From positions 4,802,545 to 4,866,544 of the forward strand of contig NZ_AP025314.1 of the NCBI RefSeq assembly GCF_036492835.1: a DNA stretch of 64,000 bases, in the 5' to 3' direction. Source of the DNA: Fulvitalea axinellae (lineage in GTDB: Bacteria > Bacteroidota > Bacteroidia > Cytophagales > Cyclobacteriaceae). The position numbers and the translations under genes were made by a program. Positions within the stretch are counted from its first letter, which is position 1. Each line of letters opens with the position of its first letter. The notes below the pieces were generated by a model. It was not told where the DNA came from, ran no database searches, and saw only the letters and a program-made list of their open reading frames with translations. This document shows positions 41,594 to 49,977 of the stretch, piece by piece.

Positions 41594-41675
41594 TAACTTT
41601 GTCAATTAATCAGTCTTTTGATGTTTTTACTGAAAATTTCATAAAGACAAATTCAGCTCTCTGAGCTGTTTTTTT
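41594..41675 (+). promoter_or_regulatory. Promoter and possible attenuator upstream of thrA
   Basis: TAACTTTG at 41594-41601 matches the -7 element. The hairpin CAGCTC/GAGCTG with seven T residues (41654-41675) then lies between it and the thrA ATG (41729), in the position of an attenuator. A seven-codon frame (ATG at 41621, MFLLKIS) precedes the hairpin but is not rich in Thr or Ile codons, so attenuation by a classical leader peptide is not shown. It could equally be the terminator of the PnuC-like gene. Confidence 0.45.
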
Positions 41676-41728
41676 ATTGGCCGGAAGGCGGGAAACCGTT
41701 TACGGTCGGGCTTTAATCCATATTGATT

Positions 41729-44185
41729 ATGAAAGTACTGAAATTCGGAGGCACATCCGTCGGATCGGTAGAGAGCATCCGCGGCGTGGCGGCTATCATC
41801 ATGGACAAGAAAGCGGCGGGCGAGGAAATCGCCGTCGTGAACTCTGCTATGGGAGGCATCACGAACATGCTTATCGACGCGGCCGAGCGCGCTTGCGAAA
41901 GCGACGCCACCTACAAAGAAGTTTTTGCCGAGATTGAGCAAAAGCACATCGACACGGTAAAAGTACTCATCGACATTGAAGCCCAGAGCAATATTATCGC
42001 CCAGATAAAACTGTTGCTCAACGAGCTTGAAGATATCCTGTACGGCGTGTCGCTGATCAAAGAGCTATCACCCCGTACCCAAGACCTTATACTTAGCTTT
42101 GGCGAGCGTTTGGGCTCTTTGCTCATCTCGTCGTTTCTCAACCAGTGCGGCGTACAGAGCGAAGCCCTCGATGCCCGCAACCTTATCCTTACCGACAAGA
42201 CATTCGGCGGAGCCAAGGTTGATTTTGAGGAAACCAACTACAATATCGCCCAGCATTTCAAGAAATGTGAAGCCCTGCAGGTCATCACAGGCTTTATCGG
42301 AGCCACTGACCGCGGTGCAACCACTACGCTCGGCAGAGGCGGTTCGGACTACACGGCGGCCATCTTCGCGGCGGCGCTCAACGCCGAGAGCGTGGAGATC
42401 TGGACGGACGTGGACGGCGTTATGACTTCCGACCCGCGCGTAGTTTCCGAGGCGTTTTCACTTCCGAGCCTTTCTTATGAGGAGGCTATGGAGATCTCGC
42501 ACTTCGGGGCGAAGGTCATCTACCCGCCGACGATCCAGCCGGTGTACAGCAAGAACATTCCTATTTTCATCAAGAATACGTTCAATCCTGAGTTTCCGGG
42601 CACGAAAATCAGCCAGGGGACGAACGGAAAGAACTATCCGATCAAGGGAATCTCCACGATCAAAGACGTTTCCCTGCTCAATCTTCAGGGCAGTGGCATG
42701 ATCGGCGTTTCGGGCGTATCGTCGCGCTTGTTTAGCGCGTTGGCACGCTACAGCGTCAACGTTATCCTGATCACCCAGGCTTCTTCCGAGCACTCGATCT
42801 GCTTCGCCATCGACCCTAAAGACAGGCCTGCGGCGGAACAGGCTATCGAGGAAGAGTTCCACACCGAGATTCTCTCCAGAAAAATAGACCCCGTTACCGT
42901 TGAGGAAAATCTTTCGGTAATGGCCATCATCGGCGAAAACATGCGCCACACGCCGGGTATTTCCGGAAAGCTGTTCAGCTCTTTGGGCAAAAACGGCATC
43001 AACGTGGCGGCCATCGCGCAGGGCGCTTCCGAGCTTAACGTTTCGGCGGTGATTCCCAAACGCGACCTGCACAAGGCGCTTAACTCCGTTCACGAGTCTT
43101 TCTTCCTTTCGAACCACAAAACGATCAACCTTTTTGTGGTAGGAACGGGACTTATCGGAGGAACTTTGCTGGAGCAAATCCAAAGACAAGCGGCCACTTT
43201 GCTTGAAAAACAGCACCTGCGCCTGAAAGTAGTGGGTATCGCCCGAAGCTCGAAAATGCTTTTCGACGATAACGGCATCGACCTTTCGGATTGGAAAAAT
43301 ACGCTGGACGCCACCGGCGAAGCCACGGACCTGGACCTCTTCGTAGAGAAAATGAAGACCCTGAACCTGTCGAACAGCATATTCGTGGACAACACTTCCA
43401 GCGCCGAGGTTATCAAGCATTACTACTCTATCCTCGACGCCTCGGTCTCTATCACCACGCCAAACAAATTGGCCAGCTCCGGACCGTACGTTTATTACGA
43501 ACAGCTCCAGAAAACGGCCTTCCGCCACGGTATCAAATACTTGTTCGAGACCAACGTAGGCGCCGGACTTCCTGTCCTCACCACGCTCAACGACTTGCGC
43601 GACAGCGGCGACGAGATCATCAGCATCGAGGGCGTACTTTCGGGCACACTTTCCTTTATCTTCAACACTTACGACGGTTCGGTACCGTTTAGCCAAGTGG
43701 TAAAAGACGCCAAGGCCAAAGGCTTTACCGAGCCGGATCCGCGCGACGACCTGAACGGCATGGACGTGGCCAGAAAGATCTTGATCTTGTCCAGGGAAGC
43801 CGGACACGTTATGGAAATCGGCGACGTGGACATCGTGCCGCTTTTGCCTGAGCAGTGCCTTAACGCTCCTTCGGTCGACGCTTTCTTCACGGAGTTGGAG
43901 AAATTTGACAAAGACATAGAAACCCAGCGCCAAGAGGCCGAAGCCGACGGAAAAGTCCTTCGCATAATCGCCTCTTTGGAAGACGGAAAAGCCAAGCTTA
44001 GCCTTCAGGCCGTAGGGCCGGAGAATCCGTTCTACGGACTTTCGGGCAGCGACAACATGATTTCTTTCCGCACAAACCGCTACGACGAGCGTCCGCTAGT
44101 GATCAAAGGCCCCGGAGCAGGAGCCGAAGTGACCGCCGCAGGCGTATTCGCGGAAATTATCAGCATTTCCAACTTCCTGGCCTAA
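41729..44185 (+). CDS. thrA: Bifunctional aspartate kinase/homoserine dehydrogenase
   Basis: It catalyses the first and third steps of threonine/methionine synthesis from aspartate. The aspartokinase half (about 1-460) begins MKVLKFGGTSVGS and includes GRGGSDYTAAIFAA; two ACT modules follow (VSLLNLQGSGMIGVSG and VMAIIGENMRHTPGI). The homoserine dehydrogenase half (about 465-818) has the NAD(P) loop LFVVGTGLIGGTLLEQI, TPNKLA and the substrate region GVLSGTLSFIFN...DPRDDLNGMDVARK. The ACT modules imply end-product inhibition, probably by threonine. The ATG at 41729 is the family start; a TTG two codons earlier is open. First gene of thrABC. Confidence 0.97.
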   Translation: MKVLKFGGTSVGSVESIRGVAAIIMDKKAAGEEIAVVNSAMGGITNMLIDAAERACESDATYKEVFAEIEQKHIDTVKVLIDIEAQSNIIAQIKLLLNELEDILYGVSLIKELSPRTQDLILSFGERLGSLLISSFLNQCGVQSEALDARNLILTDKTFGGAKVDFEETNYNIAQHFKKCEALQVITGFIGATDRGATTTLGRGGSDYTAAIFAAALNAESVEIWTDVDGVMTSDPRVVSEAFSLPSLSYEEAMEISHFGAKVIYPPTIQPVYSKNIPIFIKNTFNPEFPGTKISQGTNGKNYPIKGISTIKDVSLLNLQGSGMIGVSGVSSRLFSALARYSVNVILITQASSEHSICFAIDPKDRPAAEQAIEEEFHTEILSRKIDPVTVEENLSVMAIIGENMRHTPGISGKLFSSLGKNGINVAAIAQGASELNVSAVIPKRDLHKALNSVHESFFLSNHKTINLFVVGTGLIGGTLLEQIQRQAATLLEKQHLRLKVVGIARSSKMLFDDNGIDLSDWKNTLDATGEATDLDLFVEKMKTLNLSNSIFVDNTSSAEVIKHYYSILDASVSITTPNKLASSGPYVYYEQLQKTAFRHGIKYLFETNVGAGLPVLTTLNDLRDSGDEIISIEGVLSGTLSFIFNTYDGSVPFSQVVKDAKAKGFTEPDPRDDLNGMDVARKILILSREAGHVMEIGDVDIVPLLPEQCLNAPSVDAFFTELEKFDKDIETQRQEAEADGKVLRIIASLEDGKAKLSLQAVGPENPFYGLSGSDNMISFRTNRYDERPLVIKGPGAGAEVTAAGVFAEIISISNFLA

Positions 44186-44198
44186 ACCCGGAACCAAT

Positions 44199-44230
44199 AC
44201 GGCATCCGGAGACCAGTCGCCGGATGCCGT
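44199..44230 (+). terminator. Perfect hairpin between thrA and thrB
   Basis: ACGGCATCCGG and CCGGATGCCGT form an 11-bp perfect stem with a 10-base loop, followed by CACTCTTTTA, a weak T run. It may partly terminate or stabilise the thrA transcript within the operon. Confidence 0.55.
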
Positions 44231-44415
44231 CACTCTTTTACAAACGGCCTTCCGGCGACTCGCCTCCACATCCGTACACTCCGCACGCCCCGGCCCCGTT
44301 CCGAAAAGAACCGAGGGTCCCGTCATACCGGCTTTTTGTTGCCCAACGACGGCGATGCGCACGGTCCAGTTTCCTGCGCAACACTTTTTCCCTTGATACA
44401 ATTAAGCCATTTCTT

Positions 44416-45381
44416 ATGTCCTTGGACTATATAAAAGTTTTCGCTCCCGCCACCGTAGCCAACGTGGCCTGCGGCTTCGACGTACTCGGCTTTGCCATAG
44501 ACAGCCCCGGCGACGAAGTGGAGCTTACCAAATCCGACACCGGCGAGGTACGCATTACCAAGATCATCGGTGACGGAGGAAAATTGCCGACCGACGCCGA
44601 CAAAAACACCGCCGGCGTAGTCGTAAAAGCATTTCTGGAAGCGATCGGAAGCAAGCAGGGCATCGATATCGTCCTGCACAAACATATGCCTTTGGGCAGC
44701 GGTATGGGATCGAGCGCGGCCAGTTCGGCCGCCGCCGTATACGCCGCCAACAAGCTGATGGGCTCTCCGCTCAGCGATTTGGAGATTTTGCCTTTCGCCA
44801 TGGAAGGCGAGCGGATAGCCTGCGGCTCAGCCCACGCCGACAACGTGGCGCCTTCGCTTTTGGGCGGTTTTACGCTTATCAGAAGCTACAGCCCGCTAGA
44901 CGTGGTCAAGATCGACGTTCCCGACGAGCTTTTCGCCACCGTGGTACATCCCAAAATAGTGGTGAACACCAAAGACGCCCGCAAGATTCTGAAAGGCCAA
45001 GTCCCGCTCGATAAGGCCATTCGCCAATGGGGCAACGTGGGAGCGCTTATCGCCGGGCTTTTGCAGAAAGATTACGGCCTGATTTCCCGCTCTTTGGAAG
45101 ACGTGATTATAGAACCGGTCCGTTCGCTATTGCTTCCCGGATTCGACGAGGCAAAACAAGCGGCCTTGGAAGCCGGAGCGTTGGGCTTCGGGATTTCGGG
45201 TTCCGGCCCGTCGCTGTTTTCCCTAAACCGAGGGAAGAAAACGGCCGAAACCGTAGCGCATGCCATCAAATCCGTTTATGACGGCTTGGGTATCGAAACC
45301 GACCTTTTCGTATCGGCCGTAAACCAGCAAGGCCCAAGCATAATCCGTAGCAACGAAAGCGACAGCGCAAAAACCATCTGA
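44416..45381 (+). CDS. thrB: Homoserine kinase
   Basis: A GHMP-family kinase that phosphorylates homoserine. The family motifs are clear: KVFAPATVANVACGFDVLG at the N-terminus, the ATP loop MPLGSGMGSSAASSAAAVYA (about 94-113), the ISGSGPSLFSL motif near the C-terminus, and HADNVAPSLLGGFTLIRS. The frame is open from 44224, but the upstream residues are rich in Pro/Arg with no family likeness. The ATG at 44416 (MSLDYIKVF) is the start (321 aa). It lies about 230 bp after thrA, with an intercistronic hairpin between. Confidence 0.95.
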   Translation: MSLDYIKVFAPATVANVACGFDVLGFAIDSPGDEVELTKSDTGEVRITKIIGDGGKLPTDADKNTAGVVVKAFLEAIGSKQGIDIVLHKHMPLGSGMGSSAASSAAAVYAANKLMGSPLSDLEILPFAMEGERIACGSAHADNVAPSLLGGFTLIRSYSPLDVVKIDVPDELFATVVHPKIVVNTKDARKILKGQVPLDKAIRQWGNVGALIAGLLQKDYGLISRSLEDVIIEPVRSLLLPGFDEAKQAALEAGALGFGISGSGPSLFSLNRGKKTAETVAHAIKSVYDGLGIETDLFVSAVNQQGPSIIRSNESDSAKTI

Positions 45382-45401
45382 CTCTTGAAAAACAACCCGA
45401 T

Positions 45402-46706
45402 ATGATTCTATACAGTACTAACCACCGCGTACCGGACGTAAACTTCGAAGAAGCCGTATTCAAGGGCTTGCCTGACGATAACGGTCTCTACATGCCGAGA
45501 GAGATCGACAAACTACCCGATTCTTTTTTTGAGAATATCCATGAGATGTCTTTGCAGGAAATCGCCCTGCAAGTGACGGCGAACCTGATCGGCGACGAAA
45601 TCCCGACCAACGACCTGATGGAAATCGTCAATGACGCTTTCGACTTTGAAGCGCCCGTTGTGCCTGTAACGGAGAATATCCGCTCGTTGGAGCTTTACCA
45701 CGGACCTACTTTGGCCTTCAAAGACTTCGGAGCCAGATTTATGTCCAGGGTAATGGGCTATTTTCTTAAGAAAAGAAAAAGAGAGGTCAACATACTGGTA
45801 GCCACTTCCGGCGATACGGGAAGCGCCGTTGCCCAAGGGTTCCTGAACGTTCCGGGCATTACGGTGACTATCCTTTACCCAAGGGGAAAAGTAAGCGAAA
45901 TCCAGCGCAAACAGCTCACTACCGTGGGCCAAAACGTTACGGCTCTGGAAGTGTCGGGCACATTCGACGATTGCCAGCGGATGGTTAAGCAAGCGTTTCT
46001 CGACAGAAAAATAAGGGAAAAGCATTCGCTAAGCTCGGCCAATTCCATCAATATCAGTCGCCTGATTCCGCAGTCGATTTACTATTACTACGCCTATGCC
46101 CAAGTAAAGGAAGAAGGCAAGCCGGTAGTGTTCTGCGTGCCGAGCGGCAACTACGGCAACCTCTGCGGAGGGCTTATAGCCAAAGCCACCGGACTGCCGA
46201 TCAAGCGCTTCGTGGCCGCCTCAAACGCCAACGACGTGGTGCCGAAATACCTTAACGGGCACCCATATGAAACCCGTCCGTCGGTACAGACGATCTCAAA
46301 CGCCATGGACGTGGGCGACCCGAGCAACTTCGCGCGCCTACAGGCTCTGTATGACGAGCGCTTCCCAGATATCGTACGCGATATCGCCGGCAAGAGCTTC
46401 TCCGACGAACAGACGGAAGCCACCATCGCGAGGGTATTCAAAGAAACAGGCTATATACTCGATCCGCACGGCGCAATCGGCTACGCCGCCTTGGAGCAAC
46501 ACTTGAAGGAATGCGACAAAGACGCCTTGGGTATATTCCTTGAAACGGCCCATCCGGCCAAATTCGCCGATGTAGTAGAACCGTTGATCAAGCAGTCCGT
46601 GATCTTCCCGAAACGCCTTTCCGAAGTGCTTTCGAAGACGGAGAACGCCATATCGATCGGGAGCAGTTACGACCACCTGAAGGCTTATCTGGAACAACGG
46701 AAATAA
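45402..46706 (+). CDS. thrC: Threonine synthase
   Basis: This PLP enzyme converts O-phosphohomoserine to threonine. The N-terminus MILYSTNHRVPDVNFEEAVFKGLPDDNGLYMP, the PLP-lysine motif GPTLAFKDFGARFM (about residues 105-118) and the phosphate loop ATSGDTGSAVAQGF are family hallmarks, and VFCVPSGNYGNLCGG also matches. At 434 aa it has the length of the E. coli-type enzyme. It starts 20 bp after thrB and closes the threonine operon; an IR element separates it from pheA. Confidence 0.96.
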   Translation: MILYSTNHRVPDVNFEEAVFKGLPDDNGLYMPREIDKLPDSFFENIHEMSLQEIALQVTANLIGDEIPTNDLMEIVNDAFDFEAPVVPVTENIRSLELYHGPTLAFKDFGARFMSRVMGYFLKKRKREVNILVATSGDTGSAVAQGFLNVPGITVTILYPRGKVSEIQRKQLTTVGQNVTALEVSGTFDDCQRMVKQAFLDRKIREKHSLSSANSINISRLIPQSIYYYYAYAQVKEEGKPVVFCVPSGNYGNLCGGLIAKATGLPIKRFVAASNANDVVPKYLNGHPYETRPSVQTISNAMDVGDPSNFARLQALYDERFPDIVRDIAGKSFSDEQTEATIARVFKETGYILDPHGAIGYAALEQHLKECDKDALGIFLETAHPAKFADVVEPLIKQSVIFPKRLSEVLSKTENAISIGSSYDHLKAYLEQRK

Positions 46707-46744
46707 GAAACGGAAACTTAAGGGCGGAGGAAAACACAAAAAGT

Positions 46745-46868
46745 AGTGCAAAGTAAATAGTAAAGCGTAAAGAGACTGCTCGGGGATAACCTAAAGCCAA
46801 ATAAACCAATAGGTTACCCCTTCAAAACGTTCCTTTATCGAAACATAAACTATTTTACTGGATATACT
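46745..46868. repeat. Intergenic element with terminal inverted repeats, copy 3
   Basis: The left end is AGTGCAAAGTAAATAG and the right end CTATTTTACTGGATATACT, inverted relative to it. Internal TAAAGCGTAAAGAGACTGCTCG is nearly the same as in the copy at 55504. It lies directly after thrC. Confidence 0.75.
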
Positions 46869-46956
46869 TATTATCCTCCGCCCTTTGCATTGCTCGGCTT
46901 CGGGCTTTAGTTTTCCGAAAATTTTTGCGGAAACCGCACACTATAGTATCAAGATT

Positions 46957-48042
46957 ATGTCCACAAGCGAAGAACAGGAACTTTTGGGGTCCATGCGGGA
47001 CCGCATCGACGCGATAGACAACCAAGTGCTGGCCTTGCTCAACGACCGGATGGAAGTGGTAAGGCAAGTAGGGGAGCTTAAGAAAAACAACAAGACCGTA
47101 ATCTACCGCCCGGAGCGGGAGAAAAGCATCATCGACCGGCTAGCCAAGCGCAGCGAGGGACTTTTGACCCGACCCGCCATCGAGGCTATCTTTCTGGAGG
47201 TGTTCGCCATCAGCCGTAACCTCGAATTGCCGGAGAAAGTCGCCTTTCTCGGTCCCGAATTCAGTTTTACCCACCAAGCCGCCGAGAGCCGTTTTGGCGC
47301 TTTGAGCGAATATTGGGCGCTGAGCTCCATCCCGAAAGTATTCGAAGCCGTGGATACCGGCCGTGCCCGTTTCGGCGTTGTGCCGATCGAGAACAACCAG
47401 GAAGGTTCGGTAAACGAAACCATCGACTTATTGGGCAATTACGAATTGTCGATTGTGGCCGAGGTGGCCATCCCGATTCACTTCGCGCTGGCCTCCACGC
47501 ACGATTCGCACCACAGTATTAAGAAGATCTACTCGCGCGATATCGCTTTCAAACAGTGTAAGAGCTTTATTGAGGAAACATTCGGAGAGGATATAGAGCT
47601 TGTGCCCGTAAACTCCACCTCGAAAGCCGTGAAGCTGGCCCTGAAAGAAGAAGGCGCCGCCGCGCTGTGCCCTAGAATCGCGGCCAACCAAAACCGTCTG
47701 CCTATTCTTTTCGACAACGTGGAAGATTCGGAAGACAATTTCACTCGCTTCCTGATTTTGGCCAAAGACTTTATAAACCAAAAAAGCGGACGCGACAAGA
47801 CGACCATTCTGGCCAAACTTTCGGCCAAGCCAGGCGCTCTCGCCAAGTTTCTGCAAGATTTCTACGACGCCGGCATCAACTTGACCAAGATCGAAAGCCG
47901 CCCGGCCAAGAAGGGCAAGAACTTCAAATACCTGTTCTATATCGACTTCGACGGACATTTCGAGGACGAAAACGTACGGGAAGTGTTCCTGTCGCACTCC
48001 AAGCGTATCAAACTGCTCGGCAGTTACGTGAAGATGTGCTGA
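46957..48042 (+). CDS. pheA: Bifunctional chorismate mutase/prephenate dehydratase (P-protein)
   Basis: It makes phenylpyruvate from chorismate. The AroQ chorismate mutase domain (1-90) has MRDRIDAIDNQVLALLNDRM and a KNNKTVIYRPERE helix. The prephenate dehydratase part (about 95-275) starts VAFLGPEFSFTHQAAESRFG and contains DNFTRFLIL. A C-terminal ACT domain (about 285-361) with PGALAKFLQDFYDAGINLTKIESRP binds phenylalanine for feedback inhibition. The ATG at 46957 (MSTSEEQELLGS, 361 aa) is the likely start. It may be expressed with thrABC or separately. Confidence 0.95.
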   Translation: MSTSEEQELLGSMRDRIDAIDNQVLALLNDRMEVVRQVGELKKNNKTVIYRPEREKSIIDRLAKRSEGLLTRPAIEAIFLEVFAISRNLELPEKVAFLGPEFSFTHQAAESRFGALSEYWALSSIPKVFEAVDTGRARFGVVPIENNQEGSVNETIDLLGNYELSIVAEVAIPIHFALASTHDSHHSIKKIYSRDIAFKQCKSFIEETFGEDIELVPVNSTSKAVKLALKEEGAAALCPRIAANQNRLPILFDNVEDSEDNFTRFLILAKDFINQKSGRDKTTILAKLSAKPGALAKFLQDFYDAGINLTKIESRPAKKGKNFKYLFYIDFDGHFEDENVREVFLSHSKRIKLLGSYVKMC

Positions 48043-48054
48043 TTGGTTTATTTT

Positions 48055-48132
48055 AGTAAAGAGTAAAGAGTCCAGAGTAAAAAGTATTGTAGCGCTACAG
48101 TACTCCTTACTCTGGACTCTTTACTTTGTACT
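48055..48132. repeat. Near-perfect palindromic intergenic element, copy 4 of the AGTAC-ended family
   Basis: The left arm contains AGTAAAGAGTCCAGAGTAA and the right arm its exact complement TTACTCTGGACTCTTTACT, around about 30 bases. The ends resemble the AGTAC/GTACT ends of the other copies. It lies between pheA and the convergent hydrolase gene and could also stop transcription from both. Confidence 0.8.
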
Positions 48133-48139
48133 ATATCAT

Positions 48140-49132
48140 TCATTTAGGTTGACTATTCTTTCCGGGCCAAGTCCAGGTTTTCAGGTCATCGCTCCAGGCT
48201 ATGGCCAAGCTGGCCTTGTTATGGGCGTCCGAACGGGGGTTTTTCGGATTTACGGGCGATCCGTGGAAGAACATGATATACTTGCCGAAGCGTTTTTCCT
48301 TGGTCAAATCTACCACTGTGGCGGCCGTCAAACGGCGTTTCGCCCACGGCCAATCCTTTTGTCCCAGAGTTAGTAGCGCCTCATCCTCGCCCCATTCTTG
48401 CGGAGTTTTGGAGCGTTTCACTCCGATACCGTTGCGCGGTGAGTGTAACAGTACGTATTCTCCATTTTGGCGTATCACCGTCACGTTTTCGCCCGAATGG
48501 GCATTCCCCGCATAAGTCCAGTTCTTAAGGTCATAAGAATAGGACATCGACACTCCGTTTTGCTTATAATAGCACCACCACTTTCCGGGCTCGTCGGCAT
48601 CTTCCAATAAATACGGATCGATCATTCTGCCCATATCCTCCACGACCACGTCATTGCCTTTCACTTTCAACAACTCAGGCTCCGACCAATTCTCAAGATC
48701 CTCGCTCCGCATTATCCAGACTCTGCTGTCTTTATTGCCGAATCGCTCTTTGTTGGGCGTCGGGTAGGTCTGTAGGCACATAATCCATTGCCCGTCTTTG
48801 CGAACGATATTGCCGGGACTGCTATAATTCAGGTTTCTGTCGCAAGGCGTAATGATTTTCGGATACGTCCAATGCACCAAATCCTCGCTTACGCTTTGGG
48901 CGGTATACCAATACATGCCCTTGTCCTTCGCTTTTTCGACCAAGGTGAAATACAGGTGGAATTTTCCTTCGTGATACACCACCGCGGGATCTCGGTAAGC
49001 GTATTTGTAATTTCCCTGAAAGAGAATCGGGGATTTTATCTCGCCGAAATCAAAAGTCTGCGCCCATGCCGGGCTAATGAGCGTAAGCGCAAACAGAACG
49101 CTCAGGCAGAGCCTCGTTTTAATGCCGTACAT
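48140..49132 (-). CDS. Secreted five-bladed beta-propeller glycoside hydrolase (GH43/GH117-like)
   Basis: A signal peptide (MYGIKTRLCLSVLFALTLISPAWAQ) is followed by repeated blades with the typical patterns YAYRDPAVVYHEGKFHLYFT (first-strand aspartate), DLVHWTYP, DLENWSEP, VVEDMGRMIDPYLLED and DLKTWTWPG. These resemble GH43/GH32/GH117-type propellers that act on arabinans, xylans, agar-derived or similar sugars. The acidic residues for catalysis are in place, but the sugar is not determined. At 330 aa it is a single-domain enzyme. It is within a stretch rich in sulfatases. Confidence 0.8.
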   Translation of the reverse strand: MYGIKTRLCLSVLFALTLISPAWAQTFDFGEIKSPILFQGNYKYAYRDPAVVYHEGKFHLYFTLVEKAKDKGMYWYTAQSVSEDLVHWTYPKIITPCDRNLNYSSPGNIVRKDGQWIMCLQTYPTPNKERFGNKDSRVWIMRSEDLENWSEPELLKVKGNDVVVEDMGRMIDPYLLEDADEPGKWWCYYKQNGVSMSYSYDLKNWTYAGNAHSGENVTVIRQNGEYVLLHSPRNGIGVKRSKTPQEWGEDEALLTLGQKDWPWAKRRLTAATVVDLTKEKRFGKYIMFFHGSPVNPKNPRSDAHNKASLAIAWSDDLKTWTWPGKNSQPK

Positions 49133-49314
49133 GCGATTGTTTTTTTATGAAAAATAAGCGCGCCGCGCAGAATCGCCGGCGAGATGGCGAAAAGCCCGGA
49201 TAGAGCGCCCCAATACGAAACACTCCCAATATACGGCAGACACCGGCTGTATTGCCTATACAAATGTCCTTAGGCTTACACTGTCATTTAGCCCCTCTTA
49301 TGTGGAAAATTGGC

Positions 49315-49830
49315 TTATTCGTTAATGGCCCGTTTTACCAGACTCTTTACCACCTCTCTGGTATCGACTTTTTCACCTTCAAAAAAATCAGAGGAAAGGT
49401 CCTCATGAATTGCGTGCAGATAATATTTCCGTTTTTCCAGAAACGGGACGATCCAATGTGTTTTGGTAATAGTCAGATTACCTTGCCCTCCCGAATAACT
49501 CCCTACAGGCTGGAAATAAGCGTTAAAAAACTGGCCGTCAACCTTAAGCATCAAAAAACTTCGGCTATTCAGTTTTGAACTGATAAAAGGATCCGAAACA
49601 AAAGTGCTCCATGAGTAAACCGCAAGCCCAAACAAAGACAATAAGACAACTCGCTTATGAGAATACCTGTCGAACTTTTTGAGAAGAATGATTAGCGAAA
49701 GAATAAAAATAAGGCTTCCCATAAATCCCACGCTCCAATTCCCTATCACTTTATAATCGGTAAAGCGAGAAAGCGTGTATAAAGGCACCAATATGCTTAG
49801 GAACAGAACTCTAAGTTTTTTCCATTTCAT
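49315..49830 (-). CDS. Membrane-anchored protein of unknown function
   Basis: The 171-residue product has hydrophobic segments at about 8-22 (VLFLSILVPLYTLS), 33-50 (GFMGSLIFILSLIILL) and 62-78 (VVLLSLFGLAVYSWSTF), then an extracytoplasmic-looking C-terminal half with GGQGNLTITKTHWIVPFLEKR. I do not recognise a family. It ends with a charged helix (TREVVKSLVKRAINE). Codon use and AT content look a little higher in A+T than the surrounding saccharolytic genes, but this is by eye only. Confidence 0.55.
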   Translation of the reverse strand: MKWKKLRVLFLSILVPLYTLSRFTDYKVIGNWSVGFMGSLIFILSLIILLKKFDRYSHKRVVLLSLFGLAVYSWSTFVSDPFISSKLNSRSFLMLKVDGQFFNAYFQPVGSYSGGQGNLTITKTHWIVPFLEKRKYYLHAIHEDLSSDFFEGEKVDTREVVKSLVKRAINE

Positions 49831-49926
49831 GAAGATAATTTAAGCATGAAAATGGAAAATATTAGCCTTCGCTTTTGAGAGATATTGACAAGTGACATAA
49901 GCTAAGCGAAGGGATCCCCTTAATAA

Positions 49927-49959
49927 AAACGCCCGCTTAGCGATACCAAGCGGGCGTTT
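49927..49959. terminator. Terminator after the sulfatase gene at 49978
   Basis: AAACGCCCGCTT pairs with AAGCGGGCGTTT around a 9-base loop, with A/T flanks; on the minus strand it is followed by TTTTATTA. Confidence 0.9.
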
Positions 49960-49977
49960 GCGTTACTCCAATCCCAA

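Noticed and set aside
41621..41644. A Thr/Ile-rich leader peptide for thrA
   Set aside because: The only frame before the hairpin reads MFLLKIS with no Thr codons, so a classical thr leader is not supported.
42458..43933. A 491-codon open frame on the minus strand inside thrA
   Set aside because: Shadow of the clearly homologous ThrA frame; composition rich in Val/Arg/Gly/Asp without any recognisable motif.
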